A DNA stretch of 64,000 nucleotides, taken from NCBI GenBank assembly GCA_963777735.1, contig CAVZRQ010000005.1, positions 583,079 through 647,078 on the forward strand, in the 5' to 3' direction. Positions 35,577-44,278 of the stretch are shown piece after piece. The first letter of the stretch is position 1; the number at the start of each line of letters is the position of its first letter. Position numbers and translations under genes: made by a program. The notes under the pieces are model-generated. The model did not search any database and was not told the origin of the DNA. It saw nothing but the letters and a program-made list of their open reading frames with translations. Source of the stretch: ZC4RG30 sp963777735 (GTDB lineage: Bacteria > Pseudomonadota > Gammaproteobacteria > Steroidobacterales > Steroidobacteraceae).

Positions 35577-36103
35577 ACCGCTTCTTCATTCCGCTGGTGG
35601 CCTTCGTCCTGCTGGTGGTGGTGTTCGGCGTGTCATTGAAGCGCGCGCCTGAAAAAATGCTGGTGCCTTCTGCGCTGATCGGCAAGGCGGCACCCGAGTT
35701 CTCGCTGCCGGATCTGGTGCGACCTGGCGAAGTGGTGAACAGCGCCACGTTCAAGGGCCGCTGGTACCTGGTGAACGTGTGGGGAACCTGGTGCCCCGAA
35801 TGCCGCGCCGAACACGAGACGCTGCTGGATATCCAGCGCGAGGGCAAGGCGCTGATCATCGGCCTGAACTACAAGGATGACGATGGCCTGGCGCGACAGT
35901 GGTTGCAGGAGCTCGGTAATCCCTATGAGGCGGTGGCCGTGGACCGCGAAGGCCGCGCTGCCATCGACTACGGCGTGTACGGCGCCCCGGAAAGCTTTCT
36001 GGTCAATCCAGAAGGCGTGATCGTGCACAAGGTGGTGGGAGTCGTGACGCCGGAGCGCTGGCGCACCGTCATGCTGCCGATGATTGAAGGAACTGCGAAG
36101 TGA
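35573..36103 (+). CDS. ccmG: Thiol:disulfide interchange protein CcmG/DsbE
   Basis: The protein is a membrane-tethered periplasmic thioredoxin that keeps apocytochrome c cysteines reduced. The 176-residue sequence has an N-terminal anchor (about residues 5-21) and a thioredoxin fold with the active site WGTWCPECRAE (Cys74, Cys77), and the family GVYGAPESFLVNPEGVI segment. It overlaps ccmF and ccmH by 4 bp each, in the usual ccm order. Confidence 0.96.
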   Translation: MNRFFIPLVAFVLLVVVFGVSLKRAPEKMLVPSALIGKAAPEFSLPDLVRPGEVVNSATFKGRWYLVNVWGTWCPECRAEHETLLDIQREGKALIIGLNYKDDDGLARQWLQELGNPYEAVAVDREGRAAIDYGVYGAPESFLVNPEGVIVHKVVGVVTPERWRTVMLPMIEGTAK

Positions 36104-36543
36104 CGCGAAACCTGCTGCGGGTGGCGCTGCTCACCCTGTGTTCCCTGCCTGCATTCGCCATCGATCCGGCGCCGCCGCTGGAAGATCCAGTGCAACAGAC
36201 ACGGTACCTCGATCTCATCCATGAACTGCGTTGCCTGAAGTGCCAGGGCGAGACAGTGGCCGACACACCGGCCCAGTTCGCGGTGGACATCCGCCGCCAG
36301 GTGCGCGAGATGGTGCAGGCGGGCAAGTCGGATCAGGAAGTGCGGCAGTACATGGTCGACCGGTATGGCGAGATCATCCTGCTGAAGCCGATGTGGTCGG
36401 CAGCCGGTGCCTGGTTGTGGCTTGCGCCCGGGCTGTTCCTGCTGGGCGGCATCGCCATTGCGTGGCGCATTCTGCGGCAGCGAAATGCGTTGCTGGCCAA
36501 TGATGACTCCGAGGTCGGCGAAGAGCCGGTGAACCGTTCATGA
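36100..36543 (+). CDS. ccmH: Cytochrome c-type biogenesis protein CcmH
   Basis: CcmH works with CcmG to present reduced apocytochrome c to the haem lyase. The 147-residue protein has a signal peptide (cleavage near AFA-IDP), the redox motif LRCLKCQ (Cys45, Cys48), and a C-terminal membrane helix (about 103-124). It is the short form, separate from CcmI, as in Pseudomonas. GTG start overlapping the ccmG stop; stop overlaps ccmI by 4 bp. Confidence 0.95.
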   Translation: MTRNLLRVALLTLCSLPAFAIDPAPPLEDPVQQTRYLDLIHELRCLKCQGETVADTPAQFAVDIRRQVREMVQAGKSDQEVRQYMVDRYGEIILLKPMWSAAGAWLWLAPGLFLLGGIAIAWRILRQRNALLANDDSEVGEEPVNRS

Positions 36544-37586
36544 GCACCTTTGTCATTCTTGCTGTCCTGTTGACCCTGGCTGCCCTCGGCGCGCTCGCAT
36601 ATCCCCTGTTGCAGCGGCGATCAGATGCGCCACCCGCCTGGCCCATGGCAGGCCTGGTGGCGGTGCTCTTCCTGGGTTGTGCCGCTGCGCTGTACCCGGT
36701 GTGGAGCAACTGGAACTGGTCATCGCCTGGCCCGGCGGCCGATTCGCCCCAGGCCATGGTCGGTCGGCTTGCGCGGCGGCTCGAGAAACAGCCGGATGAC
36801 CTGCAGGGCTGGCTGCTGCTGGGGCGCTCCTACAACGAGATCGGGCAGTTTCCGCTCGCGGCGCGTGCCTACCAGCGGGCCGACAAACTTGCAGAAGGAC
36901 GCAACGTCGAGGCACTGCTCGGCATGGGTGATGCGTTGATTGCAGCCGGCCGCAGCGAACTCACGGGTGCAGCGGGGCGGCTCTTCGAGAAGGCGCTGGA
37001 AATCGAGCCCAACTCGGTTCAGGCGCTGCTGTATGGCGCACTGGCTGCGATGGAACGCAATGAGTTGCCGGTGGCACGTGCGCGATTCGCACGCCTGCTG
37101 GAAGGCAATCCGCCGCCCGAGGCGCGGAGCCTCATTGAACGTCAGTTGCAGGTGCTGGACGCCATGGCGGTGATGGCATCCGCACCGTCAGCCCCGGCCG
37201 CGCAGGCCGGAGCCGCTGCTCCAGGCGCACCCGCAGCAGCTTCCGCAGCGGTGGTCAGGATTCCGGTGCGCATCACGCTGGCAGCGGGCGTTGCAGCCAA
37301 GGCCATGGCGGGTGCTCCACTGTTTGTGCTTGCCCGCGTGCCGGGTCAACGCCAACCGCTGGCGGCCAAGCGCCTCGAAGCAAAGTTTCCGCAGGATGTC
37401 GAACTGCTGAGCACCGATGCCATGGCGGGCGCAGTGTTCACCGCCGGGCAGGAGCTGGAAGTCGAAGCGCGGGTGGCCAATGGCGGCAGTGCGATTTCGC
37501 GTAGCGGAGATCCTTTCGGCGTGGTGAAGATCAAGGCAGGGGCCAGCAGCCGCGCTTCCATAGAGATCAACCAGTTGAAACCGTAA
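36540..37586 (+). CDS. ccmI: Cytochrome c biogenesis apocytochrome chaperone CcmI
   Basis: CcmI binds the C-terminus of apocytochromes c and brings them to the lyase complex. The 348-residue protein has two N-terminal membrane helices (about 4-21 and 36-54), TPR repeats (about 65-205: LEKQPDDLQGWLLLGRSYNE and KALEIEPNSVQALLYGALAA), an Ala/Pro linker, and a C-terminal beta-rich domain (about 240-348). It is the last gene of the ccm operon. The downstream gene encodes a haem c protein, a likely client of this system. Confidence 0.93.
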   Translation: MSTFVILAVLLTLAALGALAYPLLQRRSDAPPAWPMAGLVAVLFLGCAAALYPVWSNWNWSSPGPAADSPQAMVGRLARRLEKQPDDLQGWLLLGRSYNEIGQFPLAARAYQRADKLAEGRNVEALLGMGDALIAAGRSELTGAAGRLFEKALEIEPNSVQALLYGALAAMERNELPVARARFARLLEGNPPPEARSLIERQLQVLDAMAVMASAPSAPAAQAGAAAPGAPAAASAAVVRIPVRITLAAGVAAKAMAGAPLFVLARVPGQRQPLAAKRLEAKFPQDVELLSTDAMAGAVFTAGQELEVEARVANGGSAISRSGDPFGVVKIKAGASSRASIEINQLKP

Positions 37587-37637
37587 ATCCGGTATCCTGT
37601 TATGGATAGTCATATCTGATTGGTTCCGGGGGGATTC

Positions 37638-39845
37638 ATGCGACGTCTGATTAATCTTGGCGCCTGCGCGGCTGTTGCGCTGGGTGTGGTGGCTTGTGTT
37701 GCGACCGTCGATTCGGGTGGCAACGCCGGTGGCGCGAAGTCCCCCCGCAACGCGGCAGCCGCTGCGACGGAATGGGCCGAGCATGGTCGCGATGGCGACG
37801 AACAGCGCTACAGCCCGCTGAAGCAGATCAACGTCGAGACCATCAAGGACCTGGGCCTCGCCTGGGCCGTCGATATGCCCGAGAAGGGCCAGTACCAGTC
37901 GACTCCGATCATGGTCGATGGTCGCATCATCGTGACCACGCCCTGGAGCTACGCCTACGCCTTCGACGCGAAGACCGGCGCACAGCTGTGGAAGTACAAC
38001 CCCAAGGTGCCGCGCGAAATGGCGGCCACCAGCCTGTGCTGCAACAACTCGAATCGTGGTGCTGCCTACTGGAAGGGCAAGGTCATCTGGGCCACGCTCG
38101 ACGGTCGCCTGATCGCCGTCGATCTCAAGACCGGGAAGCGCATCTGGGAAACCCAGACCTTCAATCCCGCCGACCCGATGTCGATCACCGGCGCGCCCCG
38201 CATTGGCAATGGCATCGTGTTCATCGGCCAGGGTGGTGGTGAGTATCACCAGCGCGGATTCATGTCTGCCTACGATGCCGAAACCGGCAAGCAGCTGTGG
38301 AAATTCTTCCTGGTGCCCGGTGACCCTTCGAAGGGCCCGGACGGCGTAGCCTCCGACGAAGTGATGGCCATGGCCGCCCGGACCTGGAAGGGTGAGTGGT
38401 GGAAATTCGGTGGTGGCGCCACGGTCTGGGATGGCATGGTCTACGACAAGGTCAACGACCTCATCATCGTCGGTACGGGCAACGGTGCACCGTGGCCAGC
38501 CGAAGTGCGCTCGCCCGGCGGCGGCGACAATCTCTTCACCGCATCCATCGTTGCCCTGAACGCGAAGACGGGTAAGTACGCCTGGCACTACCAGACCGTA
38601 CCGATGGAGAGCTTCGACTTCGACAACACCTCGCCGCTGACCCTCGCGAACGTCACCATCGACGGACAGCAGAAGCGCGTGGTGATGCAGATCCCGAAGA
38701 ACGGCGTGTCCTACGTGATCGAGGCTGGCACCGGCAAGGTGATCAGTGCGCAGCTCGTCGTGCCGTTCGCCAACTGGCTGACCGGCTTCGACAAGGCCAG
38801 GAACTGGGCACCGATCCTCAATCCGGAAGCCAATTACGGCGCCACCGGCAAGGGCTGGTACGTGATCCCGTTCCAGACCCATGTGTGGGCTCCGCAGTCC
38901 TTCAATCCCGAGACGGGCCTCCTTTATCTGCCGATCCGCAATGCCAGCTACGGCATGGTGGCGCAGGCTGGCGCGAAGATGGGTAACCAGCTGCTGTCGA
39001 TCATCGTCGGCGGGCCGAATGCCACGCCGCAGGTGCCGCGTCCGAATCCCGCACCCACGGGTTCGTGGCTCGCCGCCTGGAATCCGGTAACGCAGAAGGA
39101 AGCCTGGCGCGTGCCGGTTACCTCCGGTCAGACCGCAGGCAGCAGTGCCGCCGGCACGATGACCACGGCCGGCAATCTGGTGTTCCAGGCCAGCACTGCT
39201 CCGCAGCAGGGTGGGCCAGCGCAGCAGGTGATGGTGGCTTACCGTGCCGATAACGGCGAGAAGGTCTGGACCGGTGTCACCGGGACGAACATCACTGCCG
39301 GTGCCATTTCGTACGAGCTGGGTGGTGAGCAGTACATCGCGGCCGTTGGTGTGGGCCGGGTGGTTGCGTTCAAGCTGGGTGGCAAGACCGCATTGCCGCC
39401 GCCACCTGCACCGGCACCGCCGCAGGTGCTCAATCCTCCTGCCAATTTCGGCACCGATGCACAGCTCGCGCTCGGCCTGGAAAAGTACGGCCAGAACTGC
39501 TCGATCTGCCATGACAACGGCCGGAACATGAACAATGCGCCGGACCTGCGTTACTCGCCCTTCCTGCTGACCGCCGATGCATTCAAGGCGGTGGTGATCG
39601 ACGGTATCAAGACCGAGAACGGCATGAATTCGTTCAAGCTGGCGATCTCGCTGGAAGACACGGAAGCCATTCGTGCGCATCTCACGAGCCTTGCCAACAC
39701 GCTGAAGAGCGCACCGCCGGTACCGCCGCGTGGTGGTGGCCCGGGCGGGGCGGGTGGTCCGGGTGGCGCACGCGCCGGTGGTCCGCCAGCTGTTCCGGCT
39801 GCGCCTGCTGCTGCCGCGGCGCCGGCGGCCGGCCTGCACCAGTAA
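37638..39845 (+). CDS. PQQ-dependent quinohaemoprotein dehydrogenase, predicted lipoprotein
   Basis: The 735-residue protein has an eight-bladed propeller of the PQQ-dependent alcohol dehydrogenase type. Features are SRYSPL-like start (DEQRYSPLKQINVETIKDLGL), repeated tryptophan-docking motifs (AKTGAQLWKY, LKTGKRIWET, AETGKQLWKF), the vicinal pair Cys134-Cys135 that forms the disulfide ring facing PQQ, and GNG in GTGNGAPWP. A haem c site CSICH (Cys621, His625) and an Ala/Pro/Gly-rich tail follow. The signal ends in a lipobox, VVAC with Cys20, so it is probably anchored to a membrane. Start 37638 follows a GGGGGG site. The substrate is unknown (alcohols or related). Haem attachment requires the ccm operon immediately upstream. 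No PQQ synthesis genes are in the window. Confidence 0.88.
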   Translation: MRRLINLGACAAVALGVVACVATVDSGGNAGGAKSPRNAAAAATEWAEHGRDGDEQRYSPLKQINVETIKDLGLAWAVDMPEKGQYQSTPIMVDGRIIVTTPWSYAYAFDAKTGAQLWKYNPKVPREMAATSLCCNNSNRGAAYWKGKVIWATLDGRLIAVDLKTGKRIWETQTFNPADPMSITGAPRIGNGIVFIGQGGGEYHQRGFMSAYDAETGKQLWKFFLVPGDPSKGPDGVASDEVMAMAARTWKGEWWKFGGGATVWDGMVYDKVNDLIIVGTGNGAPWPAEVRSPGGGDNLFTASIVALNAKTGKYAWHYQTVPMESFDFDNTSPLTLANVTIDGQQKRVVMQIPKNGVSYVIEAGTGKVISAQLVVPFANWLTGFDKARNWAPILNPEANYGATGKGWYVIPFQTHVWAPQSFNPETGLLYLPIRNASYGMVAQAGAKMGNQLLSIIVGGPNATPQVPRPNPAPTGSWLAAWNPVTQKEAWRVPVTSGQTAGSSAAGTMTTAGNLVFQASTAPQQGGPAQQVMVAYRADNGEKVWTGVTGTNITAGAISYELGGEQYIAAVGVGRVVAFKLGGKTALPPPPAPAPPQVLNPPANFGTDAQLALGLEKYGQNCSICHDNGRNMNNAPDLRYSPFLLTADAFKAVVIDGIKTENGMNSFKLAISLEDTEAIRAHLTSLANTLKSAPPVPPRGGGPGGAGGPGGARAGGPPAVPAAPAAAAAPAAGLHQ

Positions 39846-39998
39846 CCGCAACCGCTGGACAGGTTCGTTCTCGCGACCACGCGGCTTCGTAAAACCGAGG
39901 CAGCGTGGTCGATTTCATTGCGGGTCCGGGAGAAAGCATGCGACGCCTGATTGCCAATCTTCCTGTGCCGACACCTGCCGGGCGCGGTCGTTAAGTTC

Positions 39999-40616
39999 AT
40001 GCCGATCAGCAGTTTCTTTCCGACCCGCATCTACTCGGCAGCGCTGCCGCAAGCTCGCCGTGTCGCGCTCAATGCGCGTCTGCTGAATGAATGCCTGCAG
40101 CTGCGAGAAGACGATGTGGCTGGTCAGCGCTGGTCGAAACGCAACTACCCTGGCGGATTCACTTCCTATGCATCGGCCAGCCGCATGCACCGGCTTTCGC
40201 CCACCTTTGCCCAGCTGGAAAAACTCATCAACCGCCATGTCGGGCGCTATGTGCAGGAACTGGAATTCGACCTGGGGGACAGATCCCTTGCGATGACAGA
40301 CTGCTGGGTCAACATCATGCCGCGCGGCGTGACGCACAGCCTGCATCTGCATCCACTGTCGGTGATCAGTGGCACGTATTACGTGCGCGTGCCCAAGGGT
40401 TCGCCCGGATTGAAATTCGAGGATCCGCGGCTGGATCGCTACATGGGTGCACCGCCGCGCCGGCAGGATGCGGCGCAGCGAAACCGCGGCTGGGTGGTCA
40501 TGCCTGCGGCTGCAGGAGAGTTGCTGCTGTTCGAGAGCTGGCTGCGCCACGAGGTGGTGGCCAATCCGGCAGCAACGGAAAGGATTAGCATCAGTTTCAA
40601 CTATGGTTGGGGTTGA
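39999..40616 (+). CDS. Putative 2-oxoglutarate/Fe(II)-dependent oxygenase
   Basis: The 205-residue protein fits the small family of uncharacterised 2OG-Fe(II) oxygenases starting with SSFFPTRIY. His116 and His118 lie in HSLHLHPLSVISGTYYV and His184 in FESWLRHEV, giving the HxH(P)...H arrangement. Arg195, ahead of ISISFNY, is the expected 2-oxoglutarate anchor. The target is unknown; relatives are annotated only by family. ATG 39999 starts the conserved region, while the upstream 16 codons have no support. It sits between the PQQ dehydrogenase and the SDR on the same strand. Confidence 0.78.
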   Translation: MPISSFFPTRIYSAALPQARRVALNARLLNECLQLREDDVAGQRWSKRNYPGGFTSYASASRMHRLSPTFAQLEKLINRHVGRYVQELEFDLGDRSLAMTDCWVNIMPRGVTHSLHLHPLSVISGTYYVRVPKGSPGLKFEDPRLDRYMGAPPRRQDAAQRNRGWVVMPAAAGELLLFESWLRHEVVANPAATERISISFNYGWG

Positions 40617-40647
40617 TCCATTCGGCTGGAATTCATCTGGGGGAATC

Positions 40648-41694
40648 ATGAAACGCGAACAGCAAGACTCGGGCGGCAACATGGATCGTCGCAATTTTCT
40701 GGGTGGCGTAGCCGTGTCGGCGGGCGCCGTATCACTGCTCGCACAGGTTGCGACACCTTCGGGTGCGGCCGCCGCTGCGGAACCTGCACGGCCTGCACCG
40801 CCGCCAGCGGCACCTGCGGCGCGCCAGCAGTCACAGCTCACGGATCTCAAGGGCAAGACGGTCTACATCACTGGCGGCAACACCGGCATCGGTCTTGGCA
40901 TCGCCCGTGCGGCGGCCAATGCCGGCATGAACGTGGTCATGGGCTACATCCAGGACGATCAGGTCGAACCGGCCCTGAAACTGTTCAAGCCTGACCAGAA
41001 AAACCGTGTCATTGCCATTCGTCACGACGTGACGGATCGCGCTGGCTGGACCAAGACGCTGGCCGAGATCAATGCGAAGTTCGGAAACCTGCACCTGCTG
41101 GTGAACAACGCCGGCATCAAGACGCTGACACAGGCGAGCAAGGCAGCAGCGCCCGCCTGGGACGCGGCAGTAGCCGTCAATTTCACCGGCATCTACAACG
41201 GTTGCGCGGCTGTCATTCCGCACATGCTGGCGCACAAGGAAGGCGCGCATATCGTCACCACGGCTTCGATGGGTGGCATCCTGCCGGGCGTGAACGCGGG
41301 TGTTTACACGGCCACCAAGTTTGCGGCCTTCGGCATCATGGAGGCACTGCGCGTCGAACTGATGGGCACCAACATCGGTACCTCCGTCTATTCGCCAGGC
41401 GGCGTCAGCACGGACAACATGCTTTCTGCCGCCGGCACGGAAGCGCTGATGATGGATCCCATCGAAGCGGGCGAGCGTGTGCTGCATGGCGTGAAACACA
41501 ACGATCTCTTCATCTTCACGCACCCGGAGTTCAAGCCCGGCATGAAAGAACGTTTCGACGCGATCCTGGCTTCGGTGCCCAGCGAGCCGTTTCCGGCGGC
41601 GCGTGCACAGGCCGAAACCCGCGTGCTGACGGCTGCGCCGTATGCACCGGAGATCGTGCATCGCAGCCAGACGCGCCGCAGTTACCGCGACTGA
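40648..41694 (+). CDS. Short-chain dehydrogenase/reductase with predicted twin-arginine signal
   Basis: The 348-residue protein begins with a Tat-like signal: MDRRNFLGGVAVSAGAVSLL, with Arg14-Arg15. A Pro/Ala linker (45-62) and a complete classical SDR domain follow. The cofactor loop is TGGNTGIG (75-82), NNAG (153-156), and the catalytic set is Ser207, Tyr220 and Lys224 (YTATK). A C-terminal extension includes SVPSEPFPAARA. SDRs need NAD(P), which is scarce in the periplasm, so the signal is unusual. Either the enzyme carries a tightly bound cofactor, or the signal is an anchor or not used. The start follows GGGGGAATC. It converges on the alkyltransferase gene with a 13-bp overlap. Confidence 0.8.
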   Translation: MKREQQDSGGNMDRRNFLGGVAVSAGAVSLLAQVATPSGAAAAAEPARPAPPPAAPAARQQSQLTDLKGKTVYITGGNTGIGLGIARAAANAGMNVVMGYIQDDQVEPALKLFKPDQKNRVIAIRHDVTDRAGWTKTLAEINAKFGNLHLLVNNAGIKTLTQASKAAAPAWDAAVAVNFTGIYNGCAAVIPHMLAHKEGAHIVTTASMGGILPGVNAGVYTATKFAAFGIMEALRVELMGTNIGTSVYSPGGVSTDNMLSAAGTEALMMDPIEAGERVLHGVKHNDLFIFTHPEFKPGMKERFDAILASVPSEPFPAARAQAETRVLTAAPYAPEIVHRSQTRRSYRD

Positions 41695-42518
41695 GAGCCG
41701 GGCGCCGCGCCTTCCTTCTGCAGCAGCTTGCGTTTGCGCTGGATGCCCCACTTGTAGCCACTGAGGTCGCCGTTGCCGGCGACCACGCGGTGGCAGGGCA
41801 CCAGCACGGCGATGTGGTTGGTGGCGCAGGCCCGCGCAACGGCGCGGGCGCTGGTGGGCGCGCCGATGCTGCGCGCCAGCGCCGCGTAGGAGAGTGTCTG
41901 CCCGGCCGGAATCCGGGTCAGGGCCTGCCAGACCCGCACCTGAAATGCCGTGCCTCGGATATCCAGCGGCAGCGCGACCGGCTGCTGTGGATCATCCATC
42001 AACGTGACTACCACCTGCACAAGGTCCCGCAGTGGCTGGTCGGCCGGCACCAGCTCTGCGCGCGGAAAGCGCGCGCGTAATCTGCCTTCGGTCGTTGCCA
42101 GGTCTCCGAACTCGACCATGCAGATGCCAACGCCCGATGCGGCGACCAGCACCGTGCCCAGCGAGGTTTCCACGCTGGCGAACTGGATGACTTCGCCTTT
42201 TCCGCCGCTTTGCAGCTGCTGTGGTCGCAGCCCGTGTTGCTGCATGTCCCGATACGCCCCGGAACTGGCGGGGTAGCCCGCTGCGAAGATGGCGTCAGTA
42301 ACGCTGGCAGAGTTGCCGAGCGCGGCTTCCAGCCGGCGCTTGCGTTGCGCCATGGCGTAACGTTTCGGGGTCACGCCGACTGTCGCGGAGAACAGGCGCT
42401 GGAAATGCCAGCGACTGAGGCCGGCGTCTGCGGCGAGGGCTGCCAGGTCGGGTGCGGCGCCATCGGCTTCCAGCAGCCGGCAGGCGCGTTCGATGAGTTT
42501 GCTGTGACGGGAGGTCAT
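41682..42518 (-). CDS. AraC-type HTH/O6-methylguanine-DNA methyltransferase fusion (Ada-like, no N-terminal Ada domain)
   Basis: The 278-residue protein combines an AraC-type DNA-binding domain (about residues 5-105: AALAADAGLSRWHFQRLFS) with an alkyltransferase domain (about 112-272). The acceptor Cys242 lies in VLVPCHRVVAG. It transfers O6-alkyl groups from guanine to itself. It lacks the Ada N-terminal zinc domain with Cys38-type methylphosphotriester acceptor, so it may repair DNA without the methylation-triggered Ada switch. Start 42518 begins the conserved region; a longer form upstream has no support. Confidence 0.85.
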   Translation of the reverse strand: MTSRHSKLIERACRLLEADGAAPDLAALAADAGLSRWHFQRLFSATVGVTPKRYAMAQRKRRLEAALGNSASVTDAIFAAGYPASSGAYRDMQQHGLRPQQLQSGGKGEVIQFASVETSLGTVLVAASGVGICMVEFGDLATTEGRLRARFPRAELVPADQPLRDLVQVVVTLMDDPQQPVALPLDIRGTAFQVRVWQALTRIPAGQTLSYAALARSIGAPTSARAVARACATNHIAVLVPCHRVVAGNGDLSGYKWGIQRKRKLLQKEGAAPGSQSR

Positions 42519-42751
42519 GTCAGGATTCTGCTGCAGCATCACATAATGATGCTTCCCGGATCTTGCGACTTCTGCCGGCCCCTGCATCCGCGCAAAGCAA
42601 CAATTCGCTGTCATTGTCGGGTCAGCGTGCGTACACTGGTGAGTCAGGGCTCACTCAATCCCGGGCGAGTCAACATCCCGAACCAGTGCCCGAACTTGCA
42701 GGCGCACCCGGCGCCCGGCACCGATTTTCGCCCGGATCTGTGGAGACTCAC

Positions 42752-43078
42752 ATGAACACCCCTTTCCCGCCGTTGAAGCACGACGCTGCCGACCAGCGCG
42801 GCGGCACCGGCGACATGCTCAATACCCGCGCCGAGCGCCTGGCTGTGCTCGATTTCGAGCGTGCCGAGCAGCGCCGCCAGCGTCAGGAAGAGCAGCGCCT
42901 CGAAACCAATACCCCGGAAGTGCGGGTGCGTGCCTGGGAACGGCTGCACGGACTGTGCCTTCCCACTACTCCGGATCATCCCGTGCTCAGCAAGATCTGC
43001 TCGGCAACCGGCTTGTTGCGGGCAGATGTGCTGGAAGTCCAACAGCTGCGCGCGGCCCGACGCGCGGCAGCGACCTGA
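42752..43078 (+). CDS. Hypothetical protein, 108 residues
   Basis: I do not recognise this protein. It is hydrophilic, without signal or membrane segment. The middle is a charged, probably helical stretch (RAERLAVLDFERAEQRRQRQ...), followed by a folded part with two cysteines (LHGLCLPTT and LSKICSATG). The last third has a helix-turn-helix-like look (HPVLSKICSATGLLRADVLEV), but the length is too short to call a DNA-binding domain. It is followed after 13 bp by a second unknown on the same strand. Start ATG 42752; a longer frame upstream to 42563 is unsupported. Confidence 0.5.
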   Translation: MNTPFPPLKHDAADQRGGTGDMLNTRAERLAVLDFERAEQRRQRQEEQRLETNTPEVRVRAWERLHGLCLPTTPDHPVLSKICSATGLLRADVLEVQQLRAARRAAAT

Positions 43079-43091
43079 GTGTCTGGCCTGC

Positions 43092-43577
43092 ATGTCAGCA
43101 CCCGTACCTGAAGTCACGAGATCCAAGTCAGTGCGTTTGTCACGAGGCAAGAAGAAAGCAGTCAAGCCAGGAAAAGATGGCGAGCTCGAACGCAGTCGCG
43201 CACTGGCGCCGACGCTCGAGGCCGTTTATCCCAACGCGCGTCTGGTGCGTGTGCAGCTCGACTTCATCTGTGAAAACCTGCCGCATCATGCGCAGCAGGC
43301 GTTCCTGCTGCATCCGCCGGCCAAGGCGCATTTTGCCTACCCCTGTCCGTTCGGCGATTGCACCGGCATCTTCAACCTGCAGGAATCCGTCGCCCGCATG
43401 CTGACGGGCACCGTCACTGGCGATGCCGGTTCGATGACCTGCGGCGGCTTGCGGGCAAGGCAAGGCGTTCCTGGCCAGCCCTGCGAGCAGGTGATGAATT
43501 ACACGGTCGCGGTGCAGTATGCGCAGCCGGTGGCGGCCAGTCCGCGTCGTGCATCCGGAGCGGCCGCTTCCCGATAG
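43092..43577 (+). CDS. Hypothetical protein with conserved-looking cysteines, 161 residues
   Basis: I do not recognise the family. The N-terminus is basic (VRLSRGKKKAVKPGKDGE), followed by a folded region with FICENLP, HFAYPCPFGDCTGIF and a C-rich part MTCGGLRARQG...GQPCEQVMNYTV. The CPFGDC pair and the two later cysteines could bind zinc, which is inference only. No signal peptide or membrane helix. It follows the 108-residue unknown by 13 bp, so the two are probably co-expressed. Convergent with the VTT-domain gene at a distance of 16 bp. Confidence 0.5.
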   Translation: MSAPVPEVTRSKSVRLSRGKKKAVKPGKDGELERSRALAPTLEAVYPNARLVRVQLDFICENLPHHAQQAFLLHPPAKAHFAYPCPFGDCTGIFNLQESVARMLTGTVTGDAGSMTCGGLRARQGVPGQPCEQVMNYTVAVQYAQPVAASPRRASGAAASR

Positions 43578-43593
43578 TCGGAAGCGAGCGGGA

Positions 43594-44277
43594 TCACGGG
43601 CGCTGCGTGGCGCCCGGCAGGTTCCGGCGCAGCATCCTGAGTGCCCAGACGCTCACCGCGATGCCGATGATGCCAATGCCGACAATCACTGCGGCATTGC
43701 CCTCGAGGAAACTTGCACCGAGGTAGGTGGTGGCTGCGGCATAGGGCAACTCCACGATCGCAAGTGCCAGAAGGTATTTCGCCAGCCGATACCGCAGCAT
43801 GCCCAGCAGATAGCCCGGCAGTTCTGATGGCAGCGCGAGCTGCAGCAGCAGGATGACGGCAAACGGCGTGTTCGCCTGCAGTCGATGCTCGAATCTTTCC
43901 AGGGTTCCTTTGCCTGCCAGTGCGCTGACCACCGGACGTCCGAGATAGCGGCCGACCCCATAGGCGCACAGGCCACCCAGCATCCACCCCAGCCACAGCA
44001 GGATGACGGTAACCGGCTGACCCAGCGATTGCACCGCCACGGGGACGACAACCGCCGCACTGACGAACGCCAGCATCGCGGAAATCGCGCCGAAAACCAC
44101 GAACAGGACTGCGCCCAGCAAGCGATGGGTATGGAAGGCCGCGGCGACCTGGTCAACGAGCTCCAGGGTCGCAGTGTGCAGCGTGTCGGACAATGCAATG
44201 GCGGCCACCACCGCAATGAGCAGCAAAGCGCCCGCAATGCGTTTGATTGTCCCGGCTACGGGGTGGTCTGAATGCAA
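43594..44277 (-). CDS. VTT-domain (TVP38/DedA-like) membrane protein
   Basis: The 227-residue protein has about six hydrophobic helices and the VTT (SNARE-associated) region: ISAMLAFVSAAVVVPVAVQSLG, GWMLGGLCAYGVGRYLGRPV and the re-entrant part LALPSELPGYLLG. Members of the DedA/VTT group are thought to transport or flip lipids such as undecaprenyl phosphate or phosphatidylethanolamine. The usual arginine of DedA (motif R in GxxxxxxxxxFG...R) is not clear, so the precise subtype is open. It lies 1 bp from the 3' end of the tRNA-Asn gene and shares its strand. Confidence 0.75.
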   Translation of the reverse strand: MHSDHPVAGTIKRIAGALLLIAVVAAIALSDTLHTATLELVDQVAAAFHTHRLLGAVLFVVFGAISAMLAFVSAAVVVPVAVQSLGQPVTVILLWLGWMLGGLCAYGVGRYLGRPVVSALAGKGTLERFEHRLQANTPFAVILLLQLALPSELPGYLLGMLRYRLAKYLLALAIVELPYAAATTYLGASFLEGNAAVIVGIGIIGIAVSVWALRMLRRNLPGATQRP

Positions 44278-44278
44278 A

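Noticed and set aside
37188..39851. An 887-codon minus-strand frame across ccmI and the PQQ dehydrogenase
   Set aside because: Antisense shadow of two genes with complete, motif-bearing proteins on the plus strand; the translation is low-complexity and unlike any family.
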